A DNA stretch of 15,416 bases from DAOVRL01 sp964459805 (GCA_964459805.1 CAYWOD010000072.1:1-15416); one strand, 5' to 3'. Positions 7,301 through 14,577 are shown, numbered from the stretch's first letter. Notes: generated by a model from the sequence alone, not told the origin. Numbers and translations: made by a program.

Positions 7301-7805
7301 TCGCAACACATCCGGAGGGCAAGACATAGCCGGACAGGTCGTCGGGGCCTTCTATATGCCGGTCGAAATCAGTCCCCAAAGCGCCACGCTCAGTGAGCTA
7401 TCGGGCAAGGCGCAGGCTTTCAACTACAAGGCCAAAGGAATATTCAACGGGGAGTTTTACCGGCAGTTGGACGGCGCGGCCGATGCCGGCTGGAGCAAAT
7501 TTTACAGTTTCCGTCTGAGTGCCAAAGACGAGCAGTACGGCAATTACGGGATAAGCGCGGCACTTAAACCGAACGATTTCGACACAGTCCTGAAGTTTGC
7601 CGGGCAAAAAGTAGTCCAACTCGCCCAGGAAATTCTCGCGGGCAAGATCGATGCTCGGCCTTACAGAGTCGGCACCGTCTCACCGTGCGGTTATTGCAAA
7701 TACAAATCTGTGTGCCGATTCGATTGGCAGATAAATGACTACAATCCTTTGGCGTCAGTCGGCAAAACCGCGGTCCTTGAGAAGATGGGAGGGGCCGATG
7801 GCTGA
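4359..7805 (+). CDS. addB: AddB, helicase-nuclease subunit with Fe-S nuclease domain
   Basis: 1148 residues; B. subtilis AddB has about 1166. With AddA it unwinds and resects double-strand breaks so that RecA can load. The start MAVQFILGRSGTGKT is set by AGGGA 8 bp upstream; longer in-frame starts back to 3897 add nothing protein-like. Domain order: nucleotide-binding site G8-RSGTGK-T15, inactive-helicase/Chi-scanning body (PFFIDRRRPLNQHPVI, SLAFIPPTLDQVLVGSIERSRHPDL are typical AddB motifs), then a RecB-type PD-(D/E)XK nuclease. Active-site residues are D936 in GKIDRLD and D953-Y-K955 in FDYK, with MQLPIYM after them. The 4Fe-4S ligands are C787 (AACPYQHF), C1110, C1113 and C1119 (CGYC, then C with 5 between), the same arrangement as in B. 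subtilis. All key residues are present. It overlaps addA by 8 bp, indicating translational coupling. Confidence 0.95.
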   Translation: MAVQFILGRSGTGKTSYCIKAVVNALLAESEQPLILLVPEQATYQAERAILGDERIAGYNRLHVLSFDRLQFLLLGKNTARPGISRIGRQMIIHRILRDNKSKLKLFGSSADRPGLARQMAKTITELHQYAKTPDDIEQLLGELQKDERNSLAALKFTDIGLILDEYLRFIEGRFFDPDVQLARACRAVTDADFVKGAKLWVDGFASFTTSQLAILTELLKVAEDSQIALCLDPSEIDPAKPDSGSIDPAALFYPTQHTYAELVERIKESRLKLAEPIILEQPVRFSRCPQLAHIESGPSEHAPPKITAGGNVRIISAPNERAEVRFVAGQILQLVKQKGYRYRDIAVIASDIERYQHYVEAYFTDYAVPFFIDRRRPLNQHPVIGLICSALQAATGGFSNSDIFAYLKTDLVPIDRFDVDLLENYCIAFGITPSDWQSQKQWRFARRDDESFDEQRINEIREEVVRPLGELRERLCPAGNSGKTIDVGEFTRAIFDFLGVLKVAETIAGWIKEAQQNNNSAAVDEHQQFYRKLVDVFDELAEVFAGSAVTAEDYLAIVGSVFSQLTLAFIPPTLDQVLVGSIERSRHPDLKAVFLIGATQRQFPTPFGADSILTDDDRSAAESADFQLAPAARRTLAEHRYLAYIAFTRPSEFLCVTYPAVDEKGGAVPRSQFVAELEKRFEDLEEESIAGEQGDIESVHNTIELTDMLCSQLGKDALAAKSKDDAHLGELLDEICSDRQLADAGATVVRALDYDNRAQLEGKTVAELFGRQLNSSATKLSTFAACPYQHFARYVLELKEREEFKFEPLDLGNFYHRVLDALLKQLKAQGQDFATIEDERLLEVLRGRIARLRAEDPFISNFDHRSQHNTFIINSAGEVLEDCVLAIARMVRAGIFKPVLSEASFGRAKDARQTLGEYELALGDGRILSLSGKIDRLDIAKLDGKDIAIVFDYKRRARTFSWTSFHYGLDMQLPIYMLAIRNTSGGQDIAGQVVGAFYMPVEISPQSATLSELSGKAQAFNYKAKGIFNGEFYRQLDGAADAGWSKFYSFRLSAKDEQYGNYGISAALKPNDFDTVLKFAGQKVVQLAQEILAGKIDARPYRVGTVSPCGYCKYKSVCRFDWQINDYNPLASVGKTAVLEKMGGADG

Positions 7806-10800
7806 AGAAGAAATCAAATGGACCGACCAGCAGAGACGCGCGATAGTCGCCCGTGGCAGTGATGTGCTCGTAACCGCCTCGGCGGGGACGGGCAAGACGG
7901 CGGTCCTCTCGGGCCGATGCGTGGACATCCTGTCAGACGAGACCGCCTGTCACGACGTCCAGAATATGCTCGTGCTGACGTTCACGGATATGGCCGCCGA
8001 GCAGATGCGTTCGCGAATCGCCGAGCAATTGAGAGACGAGTATGAGCGAAACCGTGACGCCCGTATTCGCCATCAGCTTGTCCTGCTTCAGGGCGCCGAC
8101 ATCAGCACCATACATTCGTTTTGCAAACGGCTTATAACGCAGTATTTCCACGAGCTCGACCTCGACCCGACTTTCAGCGTAATCGACGCCGACGAAGCCC
8201 GACTGCTCAAGGCCGAGGTCCTCGAAAAGACCATCAACTGGGCCTGGGGCCAGCATGACATAGTCCAGGGCCTCGAGCAGCTCCTGCGCCGCCGGGACCT
8301 TCGGGCAAACGACGGCTTCCTCGCAAAAATCGTACAGCTTAGCGGTTTTCTCGACGGCGTGGTCTCGCGTCAAAACTGGTACGAAAGAGCGGCTCGGCTT
8401 GCAGCCGCCGCCGACCCGTCCACGAGCGACCTCGGCGCAAAACAAAAGGAGATCGTTGCCGGCCGGCTGCGTGAGATCCTCGAGCAGCTTGGCCACGCGC
8501 AAAAGCTCTACGAAAACGAAGTCCCCGGCGGCGATTGGGCTGCGAAGTTTGAACAGGCTTTTGTACAGCCCGTTGCCAATTGTCTCGAACTGATAAAGGC
8601 CGGCGACTGGGACCAGTGTGCACGAGAGATACGAGAGTTCCAAAAGCCAAGGTTCAATAAGCCGAAAGAGCTGCCTAAAACGCTCGCCGAGCTTATGCAC
8701 AAGGCAGTGGGCAGGGCCTTCGACTCCTTCGGTAAGCTCTCGAGTCTGGCGGTTCTAAATCCGGATTACCTCGACAAAGTCGGCCGGGCCGTCAGCGGCC
8801 AGACACGCGTGCTCATCGAGCTTGTTGAGAAATTCGATGAGCTCTACAGCCGGGCTAAGCGGACGCTCAACTGCCTGGACTTCGCCGACCTTGAGCATTA
8901 CGCTTTGAGGCTCTTGACCGATGAGGGACCGCAGGATAATCTTCCACCTTCCGCCACCGCTCTGGCGCTCCGCCGCAGATACAAATACATATTCGTTGAC
9001 GAATACCAGGACATTAACCCGGTCCAGCAGGCGATACTCGATGCTTTGAGCAGCGGCGATAACGTCTTCGTTGTCGGCGACGTCAAGCAGAGCATCTATG
9101 CCTGGCGTGGGGCCGAGCCGCAGATTTTCCTCGACCGCCTCAAGCCCACATTGCCTGACCGGGTGAAAACGGCCAAAGGGCTGCGCGTTGATCTCAACGC
9201 CAACTGGCGCTCGGCCAAGGAGATTCTCGATTTTGTCAACAAGCTGTTCTCGCGAATAATGACGGTCGCATTCACGAAGATTGACTACGATGAATCGGCC
9301 AAATTGAAGCCGGCCCCTAAAGGCGAATCCGACACCGCGATACCAGTCGGCGATGAACCGATCGTGGAATTCCACATACTCGACGAAAAGAGCAAAGACG
9401 ACGCTGCAATGACCGTGCAGACAAACGACGCCGACGGCGATGATACGCCCGACGTCGTGACCTCGCGCCGGCGTCAGGCCGCGATGATCGCCAGGCGCAT
9501 CAGGCAAATGGTCGGGGCCGAGACCGGCAAGGCCGAGTTCCGGATATACGACAAACAGCAGGGTGCCTTCCGGGACGTCGAGTATCGTGACATTGTGGTG
9601 CTGATGCGCTCGCTGGCCAAAAAGGCCAACGATTATGTCGAGGTGCTCCGATTAGCCGGCGTGCCGGTAAGCTGCCAGGCTACAGCGGGATATTTCGAGG
9701 CCACCGAAATCAGCGATATGCTCTGCCTGCTGAAGGTCCTCGATAATCCTCAGCGTGACATCGAATTGGCCGCCGTCCTGCGAAGTCCGTTTTTCAACGT
9801 CGCCGACACCGAGCTTGCAAAGATAAAGATGCACACTCAGACGGGTCGCGAGCACAAAAGCTTCTACAACAGCCTGCTCGAATACTCAAAGTCCGGGCCG
9901 GATGCTGAGCTTGCAAGCGCAATCGCAGAGCACCTTGCTCAAATCGAGCAGTGGCGGACGGCTGCCAGACGCGGCAACCTGGCGGATTTGATCTGGCGAA
10001 TTTATCGCCGGACTAATTATCTGTCGTTCGTCTCGGCGCTGCCGAACGGGCAGGCCCGCAGGGCAAATCTGCTCAAGCTCCACGACAGGGCCGTCCAGTT
10101 CGAGGGCTTCGTCAGCAGTGCCGGCATCCCGTCGCTGCGGCGTTTCGTGGAATTCATCGAGAAGCTCCAGGAAACGGGCCAGGACTGGGCCCCCGCCGAG
10201 CCGACAGCCTGTGCCGGCAACGCCGTTCGCATCCTGAGCGTACATAAGAGCAAGGGGCTTGAGTTCCCGGTCGTCTTTCTGGCTGAGTTAGAAAGCAAGT
10301 TCAATACACGCGACATCTATGCAGATTGTCTCGCCGACGCCGAAGATGCGTTGGGATTGCAGATTATCGAGCGGCGGTCCAATAGTAAGCTGCGTTCGCT
10401 GGCACACGAGGTCATCGCCGAGAAAAAACTCGCAACGGCCCTTGCCGAAGAAATGCGAATCCTGTACGTTGCCACAACGCGGGCAAGGGAGCGGCTCATT
10501 CTAACCGCCTCGCAAAAGCACAAGACCTGCCGCCAAATCATCACAAACGGCTTTTACTTAGGCGGCAAGGCCATCCCCGCCTGGCTGCTTGCCGGCTGCC
10601 GAAGCCCTCTCGATTGGATTCTATACGGATTTTCCGACCAAAAAGCACTGCACGATGCCTTTGAAACCGAGCTCGCCACCGAGGACCTCGACGATAATTT
10701 GTTCGGCTTTACATTTCACGACCAGGCCGAATTGAAGGACTTTTCGACATTTGTGACCAATCTAAAGCTCGGCAGCTCCAAACGACTGGCGACGGACGAC

Positions 10801-11607
10801 AGACGAAGGACGGCAGGCGAGGGGAGGGCAAAGAGCAGCCGGGAAGTAATCAGTAATCAATTATCAATGATCAAGGAATCACTTGCCTGGCGGTATGGGT
10901 TCGGGGATGCCCCCCTGCTGCCGGCGAAGACCTCGGTCAGCGAGCTCACTCATCGAAGCGACGAATATACAAAAGTCGATTATTCCAAAGCCCTGGACCG
11001 CCGGCCCGCCTGTCTGGCAGCCGTCGAGCCCGACCTCACCAAGCCGATCGAGCCGCGTCTAATCGGCTCGGCAACCCACCTTCTGATCGCCGCCCTGGAC
11101 TTGACCGGTGCAGTGACCGCGGAAACGATTGAAAAGGCAAAAGAAGAACTCCTCGCAGAGAGCGCCATAAGCACCGCCATTGCCGAACGGATCGATACAG
11201 ATTCGATCCTGTCGTTCTTCGCTGGCGACCTCGGCCGACTCGCCCTCGATAACCGCAATAGAGTCCTCCAGGAATGGCCCTTCACCCTCGCTCTGCCTGC
11301 ATCCCAGTGGAACCATCCCGACGACGCCCGCGATACGACATACGACATACGACATACGAGATACGACATACGAGATACGATAGTGGTCCAAGGCATAATC
11401 GACATGCTAATCCGCACGCCGGATGGCCTTATCGTCATCGACTTCAAGACCGATCAATTAACCGCCGAGCAGCTCTCCGAACGAGCCGAGCTATACCGTC
11501 CCCAGCTCGACCTCTACGCCAAAGCCGCCGCCGCAATCCTAAAGACCCCCCCACCCGCCAAATACCTCTATTTCCTGACCCCGCGCCGTGCAATAGAGGT
11601 CGGTTAA
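7798..11607 (+). CDS. addA: AddA, UvrD/RecB-like helicase-nuclease subunit
   Basis: 1269 residues from ATG 7798, behind GGGAGGGG at 7787-7794; B. subtilis AddA has about 1232. SF1A 3'-5' helicase motifs are complete: Walker A ASAGTGKT (27-34), LTFTDMAAEQMRSRI, STIHSFC, motif II D401-EYQD, motif III VGDVKQSIYAWRG (Q431), NWRSAKEI, motif V VHKSKGLEF (816-823), motif VI YVATTRARERL (890-900). The C-terminal nuclease has D1202 (GIIDML), D1215-F-K1217-TD and Y1233-xxQ1236-LDLY. Together with AddB this makes a two-nuclease, single-motor complex. Two oddities: 7-nt-periodic DNA at 10784-10873 encodes an Arg/Ser-rich linker (about residues 996-1026), and a heptamer run at 11333-11381 encodes DTTYDIRHTRYDIRDTI (1179-1195), just before the nuclease core. 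The reading frame stays open throughout. Confidence 0.95.
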   Translation: MAEEEIKWTDQQRRAIVARGSDVLVTASAGTGKTAVLSGRCVDILSDETACHDVQNMLVLTFTDMAAEQMRSRIAEQLRDEYERNRDARIRHQLVLLQGADISTIHSFCKRLITQYFHELDLDPTFSVIDADEARLLKAEVLEKTINWAWGQHDIVQGLEQLLRRRDLRANDGFLAKIVQLSGFLDGVVSRQNWYERAARLAAAADPSTSDLGAKQKEIVAGRLREILEQLGHAQKLYENEVPGGDWAAKFEQAFVQPVANCLELIKAGDWDQCAREIREFQKPRFNKPKELPKTLAELMHKAVGRAFDSFGKLSSLAVLNPDYLDKVGRAVSGQTRVLIELVEKFDELYSRAKRTLNCLDFADLEHYALRLLTDEGPQDNLPPSATALALRRRYKYIFVDEYQDINPVQQAILDALSSGDNVFVVGDVKQSIYAWRGAEPQIFLDRLKPTLPDRVKTAKGLRVDLNANWRSAKEILDFVNKLFSRIMTVAFTKIDYDESAKLKPAPKGESDTAIPVGDEPIVEFHILDEKSKDDAAMTVQTNDADGDDTPDVVTSRRRQAAMIARRIRQMVGAETGKAEFRIYDKQQGAFRDVEYRDIVVLMRSLAKKANDYVEVLRLAGVPVSCQATAGYFEATEISDMLCLLKVLDNPQRDIELAAVLRSPFFNVADTELAKIKMHTQTGREHKSFYNSLLEYSKSGPDAELASAIAEHLAQIEQWRTAARRGNLADLIWRIYRRTNYLSFVSALPNGQARRANLLKLHDRAVQFEGFVSSAGIPSLRRFVEFIEKLQETGQDWAPAEPTACAGNAVRILSVHKSKGLEFPVVFLAELESKFNTRDIYADCLADAEDALGLQIIERRSNSKLRSLAHEVIAEKKLATALAEEMRILYVATTRARERLILTASQKHKTCRQIITNGFYLGGKAIPAWLLAGCRSPLDWILYGFSDQKALHDAFETELATEDLDDNLFGFTFHDQAELKDFSTFVTNLKLGSSKRLATDDRRRTAGEGRAKSSREVISNQLSMIKESLAWRYGFGDAPLLPAKTSVSELTHRSDEYTKVDYSKALDRRPACLAAVEPDLTKPIEPRLIGSATHLLIAALDLTGAVTAETIEKAKEELLAESAISTAIAERIDTDSILSFFAGDLGRLALDNRNRVLQEWPFTLALPASQWNHPDDARDTTYDIRHTRYDIRDTIVVQGIIDMLIRTPDGLIVIDFKTDQLTAEQLSERAELYRPQLDLYAKAAAAILKTPPPAKYLYFLTPRRAIEVG
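10784..10873 (+). repeat. Degenerate 7-nt periodic tracts in the addA linker
   Basis: Bases 10784-10825 read in heptamers as GACTGGC, GACGGAC, GACAGAC, GAAGGAC, GGCAGGC, GAGGGGA. Bases 10846-10873 read as GTAATCA, GTAATCA, ATTATCA, ATGATCA. The encoded segment lies between the helicase motifs and the WRYGFGDAPLLPAKTSVSEL start of the nuclease domain, a place where AddA proteins vary in length. Confidence 0.6.
11333..11381 (+). repeat. Seven-unit heptanucleotide tandem repeat (ATACGAN) in addA
   Basis: Seven consecutive units: ATACGAC three times, then ATACGAG, ATACGAC, ATACGAG, ATACGAT. Only the last base of the unit varies. Because 7 is not a multiple of 3, three units make a 7-residue protein repeat (TYDIRHT / RYDIRDT), and gain or loss of one unit would shift the frame before the D1202/D1215/K1217 nuclease centre. 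Confidence 0.92.
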
Positions 11608-11837
11608 GGGCCCCATGCGCCACTGCCTCGGGCGCACCGCCGGATCATCAGGTGAAGCCGCATCTGCGGATTATCGATCATCTTTTCCGCCAAAATGGCC
11701 TGGACATAGACCTCGGATTCTGTCATGATTCTTCCGGCGTTGACAGGCCGCCGTACCCGTCCCTTAGCCAGCGGCAGACCGGCAAGGACTATTTGATTGC
11801 GGGGTGCCTGCAATGGTCTTATGATTGGTACCTGATA
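11608..11837. other. Spacer between addA and the secreted protein gene
   Basis: No terminator, promoter or convincing gene is seen. The plus-strand frame of the next gene stays open through this spacer (SLSQRQTGKDYLIAGCLQWS), but a proper signal peptide begins only at 11838. A minus-strand frame gives about 40 residues from an ATG near 11725 and has no support beyond being open. It could be remnant coding sequence. Confidence 0.4.
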
Positions 11838-12611
11838 ATGAGAAGACTTCTTTTTGCACTACTTACGATTCTCGTTGCCGGCGCGCCCCTTCTTGCGAAA
11901 TCAACCCGGTCCATTCACGTCTTCGTTGCCCTCTGCGACAACGACAGCCAGGGCATAGTCCCAGTCCCAAAGCAGCTTGGAAACGGCGATGACCCTCGCA
12001 ACAATCTCTACTGGGGCGCCCTCTACGGGGTAAAGACATTCCTCAGGAAAGACCCACGCTGGACACTTATAGACACCCGCACAAAACCTGCGCGTGACAT
12101 CCTCGAAAGATGCATCTTCCGTCACAACAGACGGGGAGTCTATCTCGTCGCCGACGCCTGGCGAGGAGCTAGCATCAAGAAGGCCGTTAAGGCCTTTCTC
12201 GCCGCCTCCGCCGGACACCATCCCGAAACGCTGAAGCTTGGCCACAAGAACATCCGAATCGGCGCCGCCGCCGAACTCGTCTGCTACGTAGGCCACAACG
12301 GCCTGATGGACTTCAAACTCGACCCCGTCAAACGCACCGAATCAACCACTGCCCCGGCCGGTGCCATTGCCCTGGCCTGCAAGAGCAAACCCTATTTCCA
12401 ACCTCGTCTCACCAAATCTCGCTGTCGGTCCGTCCTGCTGACTACCGGCCTGATGGCCCCAGAGGCATATACCCTGGTCGCCGCCGTAGAAGGGTGGATT
12501 GCCGCCGAGTCCGGCTCCAAAATCAGACAACGCGCCGCCAAAGCCTACAACAGATATCAGAAGTGCGGGCTAAACGCCGCAAGAAACCTTTTCTACTGCG
12601 AAGGCCCGTAA
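11838..12611 (+). CDS. Secreted protein of unknown function with caspase-clan-like His/Cys motifs
   Basis: 257 residues from ATG 11838, chosen because the signal peptide starts there (MRRLLFALLTILVAGAPLLA, cleavage near A20); no Shine-Dalgarno sequence is evident. The mature protein opens with a beta strand, IHVFVALCDNDSQGIVPVP, then NNLYWGALYGVKTFL, VYLVADAWRG, ELVCYVGHNGLMDF (H153), AIALACKSKPYF (C181), LLTTGLMAPEAYTL and a C-terminal IRQRAAKAYNRYQKCG. From memory, similar proteins of unknown function occur in Bacteroidetes and planctomycetes. The strand-GH and strand-AC-x-S arrangement resembles clan CD cysteine peptidases (caspase, gingipain, CHAT), with H153 and C181 as the possible dyad; this is inference. 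It follows addA by 230 bp and is probably unrelated in function. Confidence 0.78.
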   Translation: MRRLLFALLTILVAGAPLLAKSTRSIHVFVALCDNDSQGIVPVPKQLGNGDDPRNNLYWGALYGVKTFLRKDPRWTLIDTRTKPARDILERCIFRHNRRGVYLVADAWRGASIKKAVKAFLAASAGHHPETLKLGHKNIRIGAAAELVCYVGHNGLMDFKLDPVKRTESTTAPAGAIALACKSKPYFQPRLTKSRCRSVLLTTGLMAPEAYTLVAAVEGWIAAESGSKIRQRAAKAYNRYQKCGLNAARNLFYCEGP

Positions 12612-12732
12612 GACGTCCCCAATGCATGCCCCCCCGGAGTCTACAGACAGTAATCTTCCGAAATGATTCCCCAGAACAGAAATATTGCGAGCCACCTGCC
12701 GGCAATGGAAAAAGGCTTTTTTCGGTTTGGCC

Positions 12733-12760
12733 TTGCCCGCTTGGACTGCGTCTGTATAAT
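12733..12760 (+). promoter_or_regulatory. Candidate sigma-70 promoter of the phosphofructokinase gene
   Basis: TTGCCC (12733-12738), a 16-bp spacer and a perfect TATAAT (12755-12760). Transcription would begin near 12767 and make a leader of about 178 nt containing the two-hairpin repeat. The rest of 12612-12785 shows no gene and no clear terminator. Confidence 0.5.
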
Positions 12761-12785
12761 GTCGTGTTCGTAGAAGCTGGGAATC

Positions 12786-12918
12786 TAATTAATTCCTGTT
12801 GCGGAAACAGCATTTGTCATTCCTGCGAAAGCAGGAATCCAGGTTTTTCGATATGGACCCCTGCTTTCGCAGGGGTGACATCGTCAGTTTTGCCTTTCCG
12901 CAACAGAAACTAATTAAT
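12786..12918. repeat. Complete two-hairpin palindromic (MITE/REP-like) element
   Basis: The outer arms TAATTAATT-CCTGTTGCGGAAA (left) and TTTCCGCAACAG followed by AAACTAATTA (right) are inverted. Within them lie hairpin L (12819-12838, ATTCCTGC, GAAA loop, GCAGGAAT) and hairpin R (12857-12876, ACCCCTGC, TTTC loop, GCAGGGGT). The two hairpins differ at two stem pairs and both changes are compensated, so base pairing has been kept. The left half is identical over 45 bases to 1-45 in inverted orientation. It lies entirely within the leader between the candidate promoter and the ATG at 12945. Confidence 0.8.
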
Positions 12919-12944
12919 CTTTATTACCGGAGAATCTACAGAAA

Positions 12945-14156
12945 ATGGCAGATGCACCGAAAGCTAATGCAGTAGTGGCACAATCTGGTGGCCCGACGGG
13001 GGTGATAAACGCTTCTTTGGTTGGGGTTATCGAAGAGGCCAAGAAGCACGGCGAAATCGAGAATATCTACGGGTCGATTCACGCGGTTGTGGGGATGGTC
13101 AAGGACGACTTCATCGATTTGACAAATCTCCGGCCCCAGACACTCGAATTGGTGGCGGCCTCGCCGTCCTCGGCAATCGGCACCAGCAGGGAAAAGCCGG
13201 ATGTCGAATACTGCGCCAGGATCATCGAGGTCTTCAAGAAACGCAATATCCGCTACTTTTTCTATATCGGCGGCAACGACTCGGCCAACACCGCCCACAT
13301 CCTCAATAATGTAGCCGACGAGGCCAAATTCGACATTCGGGCCTTCCACATCCCTAAAACCGTCGATAACGACATTTTGGTTACCGACCACTGCCCGGGT
13401 TACGGAACCGCGGCGAAGTTCGAGGCCTGCGCGCTGATGGGTGATGACTTAGATAACCGCGCGCTGCCGGGCGTAAAAATCGACGTGATTATGGGCAGAC
13501 ACGCCGGCTTTCTGACCGCCGCGACCGCTTTAGGCAAGCAGCGCGATGACGACGGCCCGCATCTTCTCTACTTTCCCGAAAGGCCTGTTTCGATGGATAA
13601 ATTCATCGGCGACGTTGACGCCGTTATGGTCAAGCTCGGGCGGTGCGTTGTAACGGTCAGCGAAGGAATCCGCGATGCCGACGGAGTAACCTGGGCCAAA
13701 AAGTTAGCCGAGCAGGCAGAGACCGACGCCCACGGCAATATACAGCTTTCCGGCACCGGGGCCCTGGCAGACTTCCTGGCCGGGCAGGTCAAGAGCAAGC
13801 TCAAAGTAAATCGCGTCCGCGCCGATACGTTCGGGTATTTGCAAAGGAGCTACCCCGGCCTGCAGTCCCCGGTAGACTTCGACGAGGCACGGCGATGCGG
13901 GCAAGAGGCCGTCAAGCTCGCTACCGAATACGATAACGGCTCAGTGGCGATAAGACGGCTCGGCAATGGGGCCGACTATGCAGTCGAGTTGTTCCGCACC
14001 GAGCTGAGCAGTGTCGCCGAGAAGACCAAGCCTATGCCCGATGAGTTCATCAACGCCGATGGCAACGGCATAACCGACGCCTTTGTCGAATACGCAATGC
14101 CGCTGGCAGGCGAGCTGCCTAAGACAGAATACCTCGGCGGTTATCCGCGAATCTAA
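12945..14156 (+). CDS. pfp: Pyrophosphate-dependent 6-phosphofructokinase
   Basis: 403 residues. It interconverts fructose 6-phosphate plus PPi and fructose 1,6-bisphosphate plus Pi in glycolysis, in the cytoplasm. N-terminal VAQSGGPTGVINASL binds the phosphoryl donor. YIGGNDSANT has D112 where ATP-dependent enzymes have Gly (GGDGS), which blocks ATP. IPKTVDNDI (P137-D143) has Lys138, typical of PPi enzymes, and the catalytic D141. MGRHAGFLT (183-191) binds the sugar phosphate. YLQRSYPGLQSPVD completes the fold. N111 replaces the usual Asp of GGDD; from memory GGND is found in a clade of bacterial PPi-type enzymes, so it is not a defect. GGAGA at 12929-12933 lies 11 bp before the ATG. It is apparently a single-gene unit with a long leader. 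Confidence 0.92.
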   Translation: MADAPKANAVVAQSGGPTGVINASLVGVIEEAKKHGEIENIYGSIHAVVGMVKDDFIDLTNLRPQTLELVAASPSSAIGTSREKPDVEYCARIIEVFKKRNIRYFFYIGGNDSANTAHILNNVADEAKFDIRAFHIPKTVDNDILVTDHCPGYGTAAKFEACALMGDDLDNRALPGVKIDVIMGRHAGFLTAATALGKQRDDDGPHLLYFPERPVSMDKFIGDVDAVMVKLGRCVVTVSEGIRDADGVTWAKKLAEQAETDAHGNIQLSGTGALADFLAGQVKSKLKVNRVRADTFGYLQRSYPGLQSPVDFDEARRCGQEAVKLATEYDNGSVAIRRLGNGADYAVELFRTELSSVAEKTKPMPDEFINADGNGITDAFVEYAMPLAGELPKTEYLGGYPRI

Positions 14157-14577
14157 CGAAATGTCCCAATTCGGGCGAAGGAAAGGTGGTGCGCACAAAA
14201 CTCCCTCGTTGTGGTCTTGTTGTCCGTGATCGCGGCAGTCTCATCCGCCGCCGTCGTTGATGCCGATTGTCTTTGCCATTCGCACGCCAATGATCCCGAA
14301 AGGTGTCTTTCCAAGTGTAACCGCCCAATCAACTGCCTTGAGGTCCACCTTTTTTATGTGCCTCAACTGCAAAAAAGTTGGTTCCCTGCTGCTGAAAACA
14401 GCCTTTTAGGAGGCTGGAGTTTATCGCATTACAGCCACCGGCATGATTGTAAAGGGTTGGCACCACAGAGGACAGCAACCCCATGCCGTATGGCACTCTC
14501 GCGGTGCTCAGGTCGCACTCCTGCGTTGCCTTATCCCCCGCGAGAGCAACGGTATTATATCACACTATGCCGGAGGC
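14157..14577. other. Gene-free region with several stem-loops
   Basis: No convincing gene. The plus-strand frame at 14211-14639 is Cys/Pro/Arg-rich, lacks a ribosome binding site and overlaps the opposite gene, so I reject it. Small hairpins include, on the minus strand, CAGCCT/AGGCTG with a CCTAAA loop, GGGTTG/CAACCC, and CAACT/AGTTG next to T-runs. These, with the stem at 14496-14546 and a TATAAT box at 14559-14554, leave room for a minus-strand structured RNA. Confidence 0.4.
14496..14546 (-). other. Possible start of a structured RNA: 9-bp stem downstream of a TATAAT box
   Basis: CTCTCGCGG (14496-14504) pairs perfectly with CCGCGAGAG (14538-14546). On the minus strand TATAAT at 14559-14554 sits about 7 nt before the stem. 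A weak -35, TTTAAG, lies 17 bp further upstream and overlaps the stop of the neighbouring gene. I do not recognise RNase P, tmRNA, SRP or any riboswitch core here. The stem may also belong to another palindromic repeat. Confidence 0.25.

Noticed and set aside
11604..11813. Minus-strand open frame antisense to the end of addA and the following spacer
   Set aside because: No family resemblance and no good start signal; at best a 40-residue peptide from an internal ATG.
12705..12730. AAAAAGG-CTTTTTT near-palindrome as terminator for the secreted protein gene
   Set aside because: The stem is short and made mostly of A-T pairs; not stable enough to call.
12741..12760. TTGGAC as the -35 box for TATAAT at 12755
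   Set aside because: The spacer would be only 8 bp; TTGCCC at 12733 with 16 bp is the better partner.
12945..14156. N111 in GGNDS of the phosphofructokinase as a possible inactivating change
   Set aside because: All other motifs are intact, and GGND is, from memory, normal in one clade of PPi-type enzymes.
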